Source: Actinomycetospora straminea
GTDB lineage: Bacteria; Actinomycetota; Actinomycetes; Mycobacteriales; Pseudonocardiaceae
Direction: 5' to 3'
Assembly: GCF_028737255.1 (NCBI RefSeq)
Contig: NZ_JAQZAN010000011.1
Span: 1 to 64,000, forward strand
Length of the DNA: 64,000 bases
Below the pieces are notes generated by a model. The model had not been told where the DNA came from. It searched no databases and was given only the letters and a program-made list of their open reading frames with translations. Shown one piece after another: positions 49,940 through 59,101 of this stretch. Every line of letters starts with the position of its first letter. Positions within the stretch are counted from its first letter, which is position 1. A program made the position numbers and the translations under genes.

Positions 49940-50556
49940 GGCCTGATCGCCGTCCGGGCCTCGAGGCGGTCGGCGAGCATGCTCAGCGGGAGCGCGAGCG
50001 CCCAGCTGATGCGGGCCCAGGTCGGCGACACGTACGCCAGCGGGATCGACGGCAGGAACCCCACGACGACGGCCGCGGTCCCCCAGTACTTGCCGTGGCC
50101 CCAGCGCCGCGCCCAGCCGTCGCCCCCGACCAGGCCGTCCTGCTCGGCGATGCGCCACAGCACGAGCGAGCTCAGCGCCGTCCCCATGATCGAGCCGGCG
50201 TAGATGATCGTCGCGGCGATGCTGTCGCCGTCGCCGAGCAGCGCGGTCGGGAACGGGAGCATCACGACGAAGAACAGGAACACGAGGTTGGCGACCAGCA
50301 GCCGGCGGCTCGCGCCGCGCAGCGCCAGGAGGTCGTCGTGGTGCAGGACCCAGAAGCCCCCGATCACCGCGAAGCTCAGGATGAGCGCGAGGAACTGGTG
50401 ACCCAGGGCGAGCAGGTCCCCGACGACCTGCCCGTCCCGGATCTGCACGTCGGTCAGCGGCAGGATGAGGATCGTGATCGCGATGGCGAAGATGCCGTCG
50501 CTGAGCGCCGAGAGGCGGTCGAGGGACGGCAGCGGCCGGCCGTCGTCACCCTCCAC
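49936..50556 (-). CDS. TMEM175-type (DUF1211) potassium channel protein
   Basis: A 206-residue membrane protein with about six hydrophobic helices. The family motif is RLSALSDGIFAIAITILIL in helix 1, which lines the pore in bacterial TMEM175 K+ channels. GGFWVLHHDDLLALRG after helix 3 is also typical. GTG at 50556 chosen; the stop overlaps the start of the frameshifted YdeI gene. It lies 18 nt downstream of the PEBP gene and is probably co-transcribed with it. Confidence 0.87.
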   Translation of the reverse strand: MEGDDGRPLPSLDRLSALSDGIFAIAITILILPLTDVQIRDGQVVGDLLALGHQFLALILSFAVIGGFWVLHHDDLLALRGASRRLLVANLVFLFFVVMLPFPTALLGDGDSIAATIIYAGSIMGTALSSLVLWRIAEQDGLVGGDGWARRWGHGKYWGTAAVVVGFLPSIPLAYVSPTWARISWALALPLSMLADRLEARTAIRP

Positions 50557-50573
50557 CGCCGCCCCCGTCGTGC

Positions 50574-51116
50574 TCAGCCCTGGATTTCGTAGGTCGGGGT
50601 GATGATCGCGCGCCCGATGCTGTGGAAGAAGAGGTTGAAGCCGAGGAACGCCGGCGTGGCGTCCGCACCGACGCCGAGGTCCTCGACGTCGACCGCGTGC
50701 ACGACGAAGAAGTAGCGGTGCTCGCCGTGCCCGGGCGGCGGGGCGGCGCCGATGTAGCGCTTCGCGCCCGCGTCGTTGGCCAGGGTGATCGCACCCTCGG
50801 GCAGCAGGCCCTTCTCGGGGTCGCCGGCGTCGGCCGGCAGGCTCGTGGTGGAGGCGGGGATGTTGGTGACCGCCCAGTGCCAGAACCCGCTCGCGGTCGG
50901 GGCGTCGGGGTCGAAGCAGGTGACGGCGTAGCTCTTCGTCCCCTCGGGGGCGCCCGACCACTCCAGCTGCGGCGTCACGTCCTCGCCCCCGGCGCCCATG
51001 ATGCCGCTGACCTGCGCGTTCGGGAGCGTCTGGCCGTCGGCGACGTCGGTGCTGGTGACGCTGAACGACGCGACGTCCGGCAGGAACTGGTACGGGTCGG
51101 GCGGCTGGTGGGACAC
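50574..51116 (-). CDS. YbhB/YbcL family PEBP-like protein
   Basis: A 180-residue phosphatidylethanolamine-binding-protein homologue: [33 protein letters not shown], the ligand loop [17 protein letters not shown] and [18 protein letters not shown]. The bacterial members are Raf-kinase-inhibitor-like proteins with little known about ligands. No signal peptide, so cytosolic. GTG start at 51116. First gene of the TMEM175/YdeI run. Confidence 0.9.
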   Translation of the reverse strand: MSHQPPDPYQFLPDVASFSVTSTDVADGQTLPNAQVSGIMGAGGEDVTPQLEWSGAPEGTKSYAVTCFDPDAPTASGFWHWAVTNIPASTTSLPADAGDPEKGLLPEGAITLANDAGAKRYIGAAPPPGHGEHRYFFVVHAVDVEDLGVGADATPAFLGFNLFFHSIGRAIITPTYEIQG

Positions 51117-51177
51117 GGGTAGCGCCTCCTTCTCGACAGCGTGGTCTCCGGCGCCAGTACCCCGGTGGGCGGTCCGG

Positions 51178-51423
51178 TCACGCCCACTGGACGAGCAGCA
51201 GGTCGTCGCGCCGCTGATCCTCGAGGACGAGGAAGGTGACCAGCCCGCCCTCGCCGAAGGCTCGTGTCCGCAGGGGCCCGGCCGGCTTCCCGGCGACGTA
51301 CGGGTCGCTGTCCCACGGGTTCACCTCGAGCGCCCGGCTGAGCCGCTCGAAGTCGTCGACGGCCTCGGCTGGGAGAGCCTGGATCTGGTCCTGCACGGGC
51401 CCGCGGGTGTCGAGCGAGTACAC
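51178..51423 (-). CDS. RelE/ParE-like small protein, possible toxin
   Basis: An 81-residue protein with the RelE-like order: [23 protein letters not shown] (helices), a Pro/Trp loop, [22 protein letters not shown] (strands) and the terminal LLLVQWA strand. Typical RelE catalytic residues are few. GTG at 51423 begins 9 nt after the stop of the DUF6247 gene, so both form a two-gene unit in antitoxin-first order. Toxin activity is inferred from fold and context. Confidence 0.6.
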   Translation of the reverse strand: MYSLDTRGPVQDQIQALPAEAVDDFERLSRALEVNPWDSDPYVAGKPAGPLRTRAFGEGGLVTFLVLEDQRRDDLLLVQWA

Positions 51424-51432
51424 GAGGTGGCG

Positions 51433-51759
51433 TCAGAGGCGACGTTCGGAGACGTCCGTGGGTTCGTCCTCGGGCGGCGCCGTGCCGGTCAGCGCGGTGA
51501 CCGCGTCGTGGACGACGCGACGGTGCTGGTCGCGGTCGCGCGTGATCCATGCGCGACGGCGCCAGAACCCGATCGTCTCGTGCACGACCGCCAGGTCCAT
51601 GTCGCGTGCGGCCTCGTCCAGGGCCGCTCGGAACGCCTGGCTGAACGCCTCGCGGTGCTCGGGATGGAGCGCCTCGAGCACCGATCGCGGCGTGGCGCCG
51701 GCGCGCGGGAGCGGCGGGAGATCCTCCCGCGATGGTGCCTCCGGCCTCGCGCTGCTCAC
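51433..51759 (-). CDS. DUF6247 family protein, possible antitoxin
   Basis: A 108-residue helical protein with the DUF6247 pattern: VLEALHPEHREAFSQAFRAALDEAARDMDL, then VHETIGFWRRRAWITRD. Genes of this family often precede RelE-like genes in actinomycetes, which makes it a likely antitoxin. Pro-rich, flexible N-terminal 25 residues and a disordered acidic tail. GTG start at 51759. It is 40 bp downstream of the ACC deaminase stop but is probably a separate unit. Confidence 0.65.
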   Translation of the reverse strand: MSSARPEAPSREDLPPLPRAGATPRSVLEALHPEHREAFSQAFRAALDEAARDMDLAVVHETIGFWRRRAWITRDRDQHRRVVHDAVTALTGTAPPEDEPTDVSERRL

Positions 51760-51799
51760 GTGTCGACGATAGCGAGCACGACCGACAGCGGCCCGCCAC

Positions 51800-52807
51800 T
51801 CAGGAGAACGCGCCCGCGTAGGCGTTGAGGGCCGGCTGGCCGCCGAGGTGCGCGTAGAGCACCGTCGAGTCCGGCCCGATCTCGCGCGACCGCACGAGGT
51901 CGACGAGCCCCGCCATCGACTTCCCCTCGTACACGGGGTCGATGATCATCCCCTCGAGCTCGGCAGTGAGCCGGATCGCGTCGATCGTCGAGGCGACCGG
52001 GATGCCGTAGAGGTCCCCGGCCCAGCCCTCGAGCACGGTGATCTCGTCGTCGCGCAGCTCGCGCCCGAGCCCGATCAGCTCGGCGGTGTGGCGTGCGATC
52101 CGCTCCACCTGGTCGCGGGTCTTCTGCAGCGTCGCCGAGGCGTCGATGCCGATCACCCGACGCGCCGGTTCCTGCGCGGCAAAGCCGGCGATCATGCCGG
52201 CGTGGGTCGAGCCGGTGACGGTGCAGACGATGATCGTGTCGAAGAAGACGCCGAGCTCCGCCTCCTGCTGTTCGACCTCGCGCGCCCACTGCGCGAACCC
52301 GAGCCCGCCGAGCCGGTGCTCGGACGCGCCGGCCGGGATGCCGTAGGGCGTGCCGCCGGCCGCGCGGACCTCCTCCATCGCGCGCTCCCACGAGTCGCGG
52401 ATGCCGATGTCGAAGCCGGCCGGGTCGAGCCGTACGTCCGCGCCGAGGATGCGCGAGAGCAGGATGTTGCCGACCTTGTCGTTCACCGAGTCCGGCCAGT
52501 CCACCCACTTCTCCTGCACCAGCCGCGCCTTGAGCCCGAGCTTGGCCGCGACCGCGGCGACCTGCCGCGTGTGGTTCGACTGGTAGCCGCCGATGGAGAC
52601 CAGCGTGTCGGCGCCCGAGGCGAGCACGTCGGGGACGATGTACTCGAGCTTGCGGGTCTTGTTGCCGCCGTAGGCCAGGCCGGAGTTGCAGTCCTCGCGC
52701 TTGGCCCAGATGTCCGCGCCGCCCAAGTGCGCGGTGAGGCGGTCGAGGCGGTGCACCGGGCTCGGTCCGAACAGCAGCGGGTAGCGCTCGAAGTCGTCGA
52801 GGGACAT
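51800..52807 (-). CDS. acdS: 1-aminocyclopropane-1-carboxylate (ACC) deaminase
   Basis: A 335-residue PLP enzyme that splits ACC, the ethylene precursor of plants, into ammonia and 2-oxobutyrate. PLP lysine is Lys50 in [12 protein letters not shown]; the nucleophile Ser77 lies in [10 protein letters not shown]. The residues that separate true ACC deaminases from D-cysteine desulfhydrases are present: Tyr-Glu in [11 protein letters not shown] and Leu in [12 protein letters not shown]. Length matches Pseudomonas AcdS. ATG at 52807 has a GGAGGAC ribosome site. A palindromic operator overlaps its promoter. Its presence suggests plant association. Confidence 0.93.
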   Translation of the reverse strand: MSLDDFERYPLLFGPSPVHRLDRLTAHLGGADIWAKREDCNSGLAYGGNKTRKLEYIVPDVLASGADTLVSIGGYQSNHTRQVAAVAAKLGLKARLVQEKWVDWPDSVNDKVGNILLSRILGADVRLDPAGFDIGIRDSWERAMEEVRAAGGTPYGIPAGASEHRLGGLGFAQWAREVEQQEAELGVFFDTIIVCTVTGSTHAGMIAGFAAQEPARRVIGIDASATLQKTRDQVERIARHTAELIGLGRELRDDEITVLEGWAGDLYGIPVASTIDAIRLTAELEGMIIDPVYEGKSMAGLVDLVRSREIGPDSTVLYAHLGGQPALNAYAGAFS

Positions 52808-52865
52808 CGGGTCCTCCTGGTCCTCGTCGGGGCGCCGAGCCGCGGCTCAGCACCGCTCGACGAGG

Positions 52866-52894
52866 ACCGTATGCAACATATTGCGGCATCGGAA
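52866..52894 (-). promoter_or_regulatory. acdS promoter with palindromic operator in the spacer
   Basis: Minus strand: -35 TTCCGA (52894-52889), a 17-nt spacer, -10 TACGGT (52871-52866). The spacer is the dyad GCAATATGTTGC (52884-52873), nested in ATGC...GCAT, the AT-centred type bound by GntR/FadR regulators. No GntR gene is adjacent. Confidence 0.5.
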
Positions 52895-52924
52895 GCCCGC
52901 GCCCCTGTGACGCACGACGGAGGG

Positions 52925-53683
52925 TCAGAGCATCAGCCCGCCCTCGACGGCGACCGTCGCACCGGTCATGTAGGCGCTGTCGTCGGAGGCTAGGTAGACG
53001 ACGGTCTTCGCGATCTCCTCGGGCGTGGCGTGCCGGCCGAGGGGGACGAGGTCGTCGAACGCCTTGGCGGCCTCCTCCTGGCCCAGGCCCGTCGCGCGCA
53101 TCTCGATCGAGTCCTGGAACGGCGTCGACGTCGGCCCGGGGTGCAGGGAGTTGACGCGGATGCGGCGCGGCGTGAGCTCCTTCGCGGCCGCCCGCATCAT
53201 CCCGACCTGCGCGTGCTTGGCGGCGACGTAGCCGCTGATGCCGCCGAAGCCCATGAGCCCGACGACGCTGGAGGTGATGATGACGCTCGCGCCCGCGCCG
53301 AGGTGCGGCGAGGTGTGCTTGACCACGTGGAAGGCGCCGAGGGCGTGGACCTGCAGCGTGCGGGCGAACTCGTCGGACGGGTAGTCCTCGATCGGAGCGA
53401 CGGCCCCGGTGTTGCCGGCGTTGCTGAAGACGACGTCGAGGTGCCCGAACCGCTCGATCGCCTCCGCGACGGCGGTACGGACGGCGTCCTCGTCGGTGAC
53501 GTCCGCCCTCGTGAACGCGGCCTTGTCCTCGCCGAGCTCGGTCACGGCCCGCTTCAGCGCGTCGGCGTCGAGCCCGACGAGGTGTACCTGCGCGCCCTCG
53601 TCGACCATCGCGCCGGCCGATGCCCGCCCGATCCCGCTCTCCCCACCGGTGATGATCGCGACCTTGCCGTCCAACCGCGCCAT
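52925..53683 (-). CDS. short-chain dehydrogenase/reductase
   Basis: A 252-residue classical SDR: cofactor loop ITGGESGIGRASAGAM, NAGNTG, catalytic Ser in IITSSVVG and Tyr-Lys in SGYVAAKHAQVG, and the C-terminal YMTGATVAVEGGLML. Cytosolic NAD(P)-dependent oxidoreductase of unknown substrate. ATG at 53683. Unlike the two other SDRs here it lacks the long insert of the mycofactocin class. It lies 30 bp upstream of the acdS promoter. Confidence 0.88.
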   Translation of the reverse strand: MARLDGKVAIITGGESGIGRASAGAMVDEGAQVHLVGLDADALKRAVTELGEDKAAFTRADVTDEDAVRTAVAEAIERFGHLDVVFSNAGNTGAVAPIEDYPSDEFARTLQVHALGAFHVVKHTSPHLGAGASVIITSSVVGLMGFGGISGYVAAKHAQVGMMRAAAKELTPRRIRVNSLHPGPTSTPFQDSIEMRATGLGQEEAAKAFDDLVPLGRHATPEEIAKTVVYLASDDSAYMTGATVAVEGGLML

Positions 53684-53825
53684 GGCTGCCCCCTGAATCC
53701 GAATCGGAAGGGCAGCGTGGCGCCGCTCTGACCTGCGCAGGTCTCGGCGAGGACACGAGTCCGTCGTGACCTCGTCGCGGGCGACGTGATCGCGTGCAGC
53801 GGGTCACCGTCCGACTCCGCGGCGT

Positions 53826-54165
53826 CTCACGGACGCGCCGAGCGCGCCCCGTCCCGGGCGAGGACGAGCTCCGTCTCGCCGGGCTCCGCCGTCCGCACTG
53901 CCTCCTCGAGGTGGACGAGTAACAGCCGCCAGGCGGCCTCGAGCGGGTCGAGGTCGGGGAAGAGGACGGCAGCCCCTTAGGCCATCGACCGCAGGTGCTG
54001 GTCGAACGACGTCGGGGTGACGTGCAGGCGGAGGGGAGTCGGCAGGGGACGGTGATCGAACTCCGTCAGCGTGACGACGCCCTGGCCCCGGTCCTCGGTC
54101 GCCTCGCCCTCGGCCATCAGGCCGCCGACGAGCTGGTCGTAGAGCCCGTTGCTGCTCATGGCCAT
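53826..54165 (-). pseudogene. degenerate paralogue of the gene at 59957-60337
   Basis: From ATG 54165 (ribosome site AGAGGA) the frame gives NGLYDQLVGGLMAEG and TPLRLHVTPTSFDQHL, then a TAA at 53977-53979. The same frame goes on with FPDLDPLEAAWRLLLVHLEE and ETELVLARDGA to a TGA at 53826. This mirrors the intact protein at 59957-60337 (TVRLHVNPQRLAHHV; DDPEAACLQTLLAQIEE; HDHLVLVDGG). A stop codon therefore broke the gene near its middle. A TTA leucine codon, rare in this genome, also occurs in it. Confidence 0.7.
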
Positions 54166-54638
54166 GCCAATCCTCTGCATGCGGGATCACCTCTGGCGGC
54201 ACCGATTCGTCTATCACCTCCCGGCGGAGCCGAGGGTCGTCGTCCCCGTCGATGAGGATGCGGCGACCGCGCGGCCGAGGTTGAGGAAGAACGGCTGCCT
54301 GGCTCGCAACGTCGTCTAGATCCACTTCGCTCGTGGCAATCAGGAGGCGGTGGGCATCGAGCCGTGTGCTGAAGCACGGGCTCCAGGCCATGGACGGCGT
54401 GTCGTTGACGCTGCCGAAGCGGCGAGCAGAACACCCAGATCGTGAGCGACTGGAAGAGCGGTACGAGGACTTCCGCGCCGCCGGCTGAGTCCTGTGCTGT
54501 GGCGCGGCCAGCGCATCTGGTTGCGCGCGCCGACGCGCGGCTGCAGTCGCTGGAGGAGACCCTCTCACTACCGGGTAGCGGTCTGCAGGAAAGATCACGC
54601 CCTGTGATGAGCGGGAGTACCCCACAGGACCTCGGCCA
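54166..54638. other. 473-bp stretch without a supportable gene, apparently decayed
   Basis: No frame shows sustained coding bias here. Short open stretches exist on both strands (for example a plus-strand end reading EERYEDFRAAG before a TGA at 54486-54488) but none has a start, length and codon pattern of a real gene. GC content is lower than average. The stretch joins a broken gene to a PLD-helicase gene and looks like remnants left by gene loss. Confidence 0.5.
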
Positions 54639-57600
54639 GTGACGGTGGACGCCACCGCAGGCCTCTACGAGTCGGTCCGCACGCGGGAGCTCGACCGGCG
54701 GCTGCAGGGGCTGTCGCCGGACGCAGCCACCTTTGGCGAGCTCACCACGGCTGCCGCGCCGGACGTCCTTGCCCGGCACGTCGGCGAGGCTGTACGTCGA
54801 GTGCTGGCCGAGGAGAAGGACGCCTCTACGCGCCGAGAGCTCGTGAACCGGATCATCGACTTGCTCGACTCACCCGACGACCTCGTCGTGGACCTCGAGC
54901 AGCTGCTCGCGGTGAGCACAGCGCCTGGCGTCCACCGGCTCGTCCGACCGACGACGCCACTGTCCGAGACGGCTCTGCTCACGAACACCGCCGACGAGCC
55001 ATCACTCGGCGCTGAATTGAGGTCGGAGCTCGCGACCGCAGACCACGTCGACCTGCTCTGCGCGTTCATCCGATGGCACGGCATCCGCGTCCTCGCCGAC
55101 GAGCTGACGCGCCTGCGCGAGCGCGGCATCCCGTTCCGCGTCATCACCACGACTTACCGTGGCGCCACGGAGCGGCGTGCCGTGGACGAACTCGTACGCC
55201 GTTTCGGTGCGGATGTACGTATCCGGTACGAGGACCAGTCGACGCGGCTCCACGCCAAGGCATGGCTCTTCCGCCGCAACAGCGGCTTCGACACCGGCTA
55301 CGTCGGCAGCTCGAACCTGTCGAGGTCAGCGCTGGTGGACGGACTCGAGTGGAACGTCCGGATCTCCGCGATCGCGACACCGGCGCTGGTCCGGAAGTTC
55401 GAAGCCACCTTCGACACGTACTGGAACAACCCCGACTTCCGCGCCTACGACCCGGATCGCGATGCGGCCCTCCTCGATGCAGCTCTGGGCGCGGAGTCGG
55501 GTTCCGGCCCGTCGACCATTTCGCTCTCGGGCCTCGAAGTCCGCCCCCGTCCTCATCAAGAGCGCATCCTCGAGGCGCTCGACGCGGAACGCGTGGTGCA
55601 CGGCCGTCATCGGAACCTCGTCGTCGCGGCCACGGGTACCGGAAAGACCGTCGTCGCCGCGTTGGACTACCGGAGGCTCGGTGGCTCCCTGCTGTTCGTC
55701 GCCCATCGACGGGAAATCCTCGAGCAGGCGCGGCGGACCTACCGCGAGGTCCTCGGTGACGGCACCTTCGGCGAGCTCTTCGTCGGCGGCGAGGTGCCGA
55801 GCGGTTGGAAGAACGTCTTCGCCTCCATCCAATCCCTACGAGGCGCGGCCGACCTTCCGGCGTTCGACGTCGCCGTCATCGACGAGTTCCACCACGCCGA
55901 AGCGGCCAGTTATCGGAATCTCCTCGATCGACTCGTGGCGCGGGAACTCCTCGGCCTGACCGCGACGCCGCAGCGGGCCGACGGCATCGACGTCCGCGAG
56001 GAGTTCTTCGACGGTCGGACGGCCGTAGAGCTGGGCCTGGCGGACTCCCTCGAACAAGACCTGCTCTGTCCGTTCCACTACTTCGGTGTCGCCGACAACA
56101 CCGATCTCTCGGCGCTCGAGTGGTCGCGGGGTGCGTACGACGTGTCCGGTCTCAGCAACCTCTACACGGGCAACGATGCACGCACCCTGCTCGTGCTCCG
56201 CGCCCTCCGCGACCGCGTCGCTGACGTGCACCGCATGCGTGCGCTCGGCTTCTGCGTCTCGGTGGCGCACGCCGAGTACATGGCGCGCAAGTTCTCCGAG
56301 GCCAACATCCCATCCCTCGCGGTGACCGGTGAGACAGCGCTCGGTGACCGACTGGCCGCCGCATCGGCGCTGCGGAACGGGCAGGTGCAGTGCCTGTTCA
56401 CGGTGGACCTGTTCAACGAGGGCGTCGACCTCCCGACGGTCGACACGCTTCTCCTCCTCCGCCCGACCCAGAGCGCCACGGTCTTCCTCCAGCAACTCGG
56501 TCGCGGACTCCGTCGGGCTCCGGGAAAGGCCGTGCTGACCGTCCTGGACTTCATCGGGCAGCACCGTCGCGAGTACCGCTTCGACACCCGATACCGAGCT
56601 CTGACGGGCTCGACGCGCGCGCAACTGGTGCGAGACATCGAGGAAGGGTTTCCCTACCTCCCGGCAGGTTCCCAGCTCGTGCTGGACCGCGTGGCGCGCG
56701 AGGTGGTGCTCGCGAACGTTCGGCAGAGCCTCAGCGGTCGGCATGCGGTACTGGTCGCTGATGTCCGGTCCCACGGTGACCTCCCGCTCGCCGAATACCT
56801 CTCGCGTTCCGGCCGGGACCTCGCCGAGGTCTACCCGCGCGTGGGCTCGAACTGGACGCGCGTTCGTCGAGACGCGGGCTACCCGACCCCGCCGAGCGGC
56901 CCCGGCGAGGACGCCCTGCTCAAGCGCGTGCGGTCCTTCACCCACGTCGACGACCCGCAGCGCACCGACGTGTACACACAGCTGCTCGCGATCGACGGGC
57001 CGGACTACGCCGAACTCTCGACGGAGCAGCAGGCAATGGCGCGGATGCTCGTGTACAGCGTCTGGTCGAATCGAGCTGGACTGCAGTCGTTCCAGGACGG
57101 CCTCGACGCACTCCGCGCTTGTCCCGCCATCACGAGTGAGCTGGCCGAGCTCATGGCGATCACGAGCGATCGAGCGCGTCACGTGCCGAGGCCTCTCGGG
57201 ATCGAGGGTGTGACGTTGCTGTCCCACGCGTCCTATCGACGCGAGGAGATCCTGACGGGGATCGGCTGGGCAACCTGGGACCGCAAGCCCCACGGACAAG
57301 CTGGTGGGGTCGCCTACTCAGAGGTGACCAACGTCGATGCCCTCCTCGTGACGCTGAGGAAAGAGGAGCGTGACTTCGCGCCGTCGACGCGCTACCGCGA
57401 CTACCCGGTCTCGGCAGACCTCTTCCACTGGGAGTCGCAGAACAGCACGACCCTGACTTCGGCGCCGGGCCAGCGGTACACGCGCGGCACCAGCCGCGTG
57501 CTCCTCTTCGTCCGCGTCGCACGCGAGGACGAGCTCGGGTCGTCGCCCTACCTCTGCCTCGGCGAGGTGTCGCACGTCGATCACCAGGGGGAGCGACCCA

Positions 57601-57674
57601 TCAGCATCACCTGGCGGCTGCACCGGCCGATGCCGCAAGACCTGCTGAGCAAGGGGCTGGTGGACGCGAGCTAG
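54639..57674 (+). CDS. PLD-nuclease/SF2 helicase with C-terminal DUF3427
   Basis: A 1,011-residue protein. Residues about 120-270 are a phospholipase D-like nuclease (RLHAKAWLFRR and GYVGSSNLSRSAL, an HxK...GSSN motif). The helicase follows: VVAATGTGKTVVA (about 331), DEFHHAE (about 414), TATPQRADG, and motif VI LQQLGRGLRRAPGKAV (about 617). The last third carries a DUF3427 domain (YREEILTGIGW; VTNVDALLVTLRK; YPVSADLFHWESQN). Such fusions are common in defence islands and may sense and cut foreign DNA; not proven. Codon use is less GC-extreme than neighbours, pointing to transfer. GTG start at 54639. Confidence 0.85.
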   Translation: MTVDATAGLYESVRTRELDRRLQGLSPDAATFGELTTAAAPDVLARHVGEAVRRVLAEEKDASTRRELVNRIIDLLDSPDDLVVDLEQLLAVSTAPGVHRLVRPTTPLSETALLTNTADEPSLGAELRSELATADHVDLLCAFIRWHGIRVLADELTRLRERGIPFRVITTTYRGATERRAVDELVRRFGADVRIRYEDQSTRLHAKAWLFRRNSGFDTGYVGSSNLSRSALVDGLEWNVRISAIATPALVRKFEATFDTYWNNPDFRAYDPDRDAALLDAALGAESGSGPSTISLSGLEVRPRPHQERILEALDAERVVHGRHRNLVVAATGTGKTVVAALDYRRLGGSLLFVAHRREILEQARRTYREVLGDGTFGELFVGGEVPSGWKNVFASIQSLRGAADLPAFDVAVIDEFHHAEAASYRNLLDRLVARELLGLTATPQRADGIDVREEFFDGRTAVELGLADSLEQDLLCPFHYFGVADNTDLSALEWSRGAYDVSGLSNLYTGNDARTLLVLRALRDRVADVHRMRALGFCVSVAHAEYMARKFSEANIPSLAVTGETALGDRLAAASALRNGQVQCLFTVDLFNEGVDLPTVDTLLLLRPTQSATVFLQQLGRGLRRAPGKAVLTVLDFIGQHRREYRFDTRYRALTGSTRAQLVRDIEEGFPYLPAGSQLVLDRVAREVVLANVRQSLSGRHAVLVADVRSHGDLPLAEYLSRSGRDLAEVYPRVGSNWTRVRRDAGYPTPPSGPGEDALLKRVRSFTHVDDPQRTDVYTQLLAIDGPDYAELSTEQQAMARMLVYSVWSNRAGLQSFQDGLDALRACPAITSELAELMAITSDRARHVPRPLGIEGVTLLSHASYRREEILTGIGWATWDRKPHGQAGGVAYSEVTNVDALLVTLRKEERDFAPSTRYRDYPVSADLFHWESQNSTTLTSAPGQRYTRGTSRVLLFVRVAREDELGSSPYLCLGEVSHVDHQGERPISITWRLHRPMPQDLLSKGLVDAS

Positions 57675-57783
57675 GCCGTACTGCGATCGCAGACGTCGTC
57701 CTGCCAACGGGCACTCGTGGTCGTCGTCCGGGCGTCCGACGAGGCGGCCATGGACGCGGGGGCGAAGGATGGCACGGGCATCT

Positions 57784-58590
57784 CTACTCGACCTGGAGCT
57801 CGTCCCCCACCGCGACCTCGCCCGGCTCCAGCACCGTGTACTTCGCCCCGAACACGACGCCCTGGTCCTCGAGGCGGTAGGTCGCGAGCGTCTCCAGCGG
57901 CTCGGGACCCACGCGGGCGCCGGTCTGCTGGTCGACGGTGACGACGGCGCAGCGCACGGCCTGCTTGGAGAACGCCAGTCGAGCAGAGCCGAGGAGGACG
58001 CGGTCGAGGTGGTCCTCGGCGTGGGCCGGGCAGCCGGTGAGCACGACGTTGGCGCGGAAGCGCTCGAGCGGGACGGGCTCGCCGCTGCGTTCGGCGGCGC
58101 GGTCGGAGAGGTCGTCCGCCGCGGCGCGGGAGAGCAGCAGCAGCGAGCCGCTGTCCGCCCAGCCCGACAGGCCGGGCACGAGGCCGTCGGTGGGGCGGCG
58201 GTGCTCGGGCGTCACGCCGACGAGCCGGCTCTCGACCCCGAGCACGTCGGAGAGCCAGGCGGCGGCCTCGTCGCCCTGGTCGAGGGCCGGGTGCTCCTTG
58301 CCGAAGATCTCGACACGGCGGCGCGGGCCGTCGTCGGCCACCTCCACCGTGCACGGCGCGCGGCCCTCGGCCGCCAGCGTCAGGGTCGAGCCGTCGAGGT
58401 GCGGGCGGATCGTCGCGAGCAGGGGGTGACGCCGCTGCGTCTTGAAGCGCCCGTCGGGCGCGACGACCATGAACTGCCGGTCGCCGGCGAGCCCGGTCGT
58501 CGTCACCTCGCGGCGGTCGACCGCCATCCCGGCGCAGCCCTTGATCGGGAAGACGGTCAGGGACGCGACGCGAGCGACCGCCTCAGACAT
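57784..58590 (-). CDS. MOSC domain protein
   Basis: A 268-residue protein with an N-terminal beta-barrel (VASLTVFPIKGCAGMAVDRREVT) and a MOSC domain (about 130-268) that contains the conserved cysteine in VRCAVVTVDQQTG and RFRANVVLTG. MOSC proteins such as mARC and YcbX bind the molybdenum cofactor and reduce N-hydroxylated compounds. No separate ferredoxin domain is fused, so an electron donor must be supplied. ATG at 58590. Confidence 0.9.
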   Translation of the reverse strand: MSEAVARVASLTVFPIKGCAGMAVDRREVTTTGLAGDRQFMVVAPDGRFKTQRRHPLLATIRPHLDGSTLTLAAEGRAPCTVEVADDGPRRRVEIFGKEHPALDQGDEAAAWLSDVLGVESRLVGVTPEHRRPTDGLVPGLSGWADSGSLLLLSRAAADDLSDRAAERSGEPVPLERFRANVVLTGCPAHAEDHLDRVLLGSARLAFSKQAVRCAVVTVDQQTGARVGPEPLETLATYRLEDQGVVFGAKYTVLEPGEVAVGDELQVE

Positions 58591-58653
58591 GCGCCCAGCG
58601 TGTCACGCCGTCCGAGGCCAGATGAGTCGTCATGCTCCTCGCGGAGGTGCGCG

Positions 58654-58989
58654 GTGACCGATCGGGACGACCCGGACTTCCTGCACGCCCGCTGCCCGCT
58701 CACGGGCGTCACGGCGCGGGGTGTGGCCACCTGGGTGCTCATGGCCGAGCGACGGTTCGGCGGCGAGATCGTGCCGATGGACGGCGCGCCGCTCGAGGAA
58801 CAGATCGCGCGGGCCGCCGACAACGTGCGCCGGCTCATCGCGATCGCCGGCGCCCGCCGGCCCGACAACGTGTTCCTGCAGGACGCGCGCGAGGCGGTCG
58901 AGGCGTCCGACCTCTTCTGTGTCGCGGTGGCGCTGAGCGCCGACGAGCTCGAGTCGCGCGTGGCGCGCCGCGCCGCAGCCGCGGACTGA
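58654..58989 (+). CDS. hypothetical 111-residue protein
   Basis: A small protein with DPDFLHARCPLTGVTARGVATWVLMAERRFGG at the start and a C-terminal helix rich in Ala and Glu (LSADELESRVARRAAAAD). No family recognised, no membrane segment. GTG at 58654 has a ribosome site GGAGGTG. It diverges from the MOSC gene with 63 bp between starts; the two may share a control region. It is followed 112 bp later by an SDR gene on the same strand. Confidence 0.6.
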   Translation: MTDRDDPDFLHARCPLTGVTARGVATWVLMAERRFGGEIVPMDGAPLEEQIARAADNVRRLIAIAGARRPDNVFLQDAREAVEASDLFCVAVALSADELESRVARRAAAAD

Positions 58990-59101
58990 ACCTGTCCATC
59001 CCCTGCACGTCGGCCGTGTCCACGGCCGCACGGCGGTACACGGCGCGCCCCACTCTCGATCACGATGAGATCGCCATCACATCGAGCTCGGGGAGACGGC
59101 C

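Noticed and set aside
54166-54638. Short frames on both strands as possible small genes
   Set aside because: No consistent codon bias, start site or homology pattern; more likely decayed sequence.
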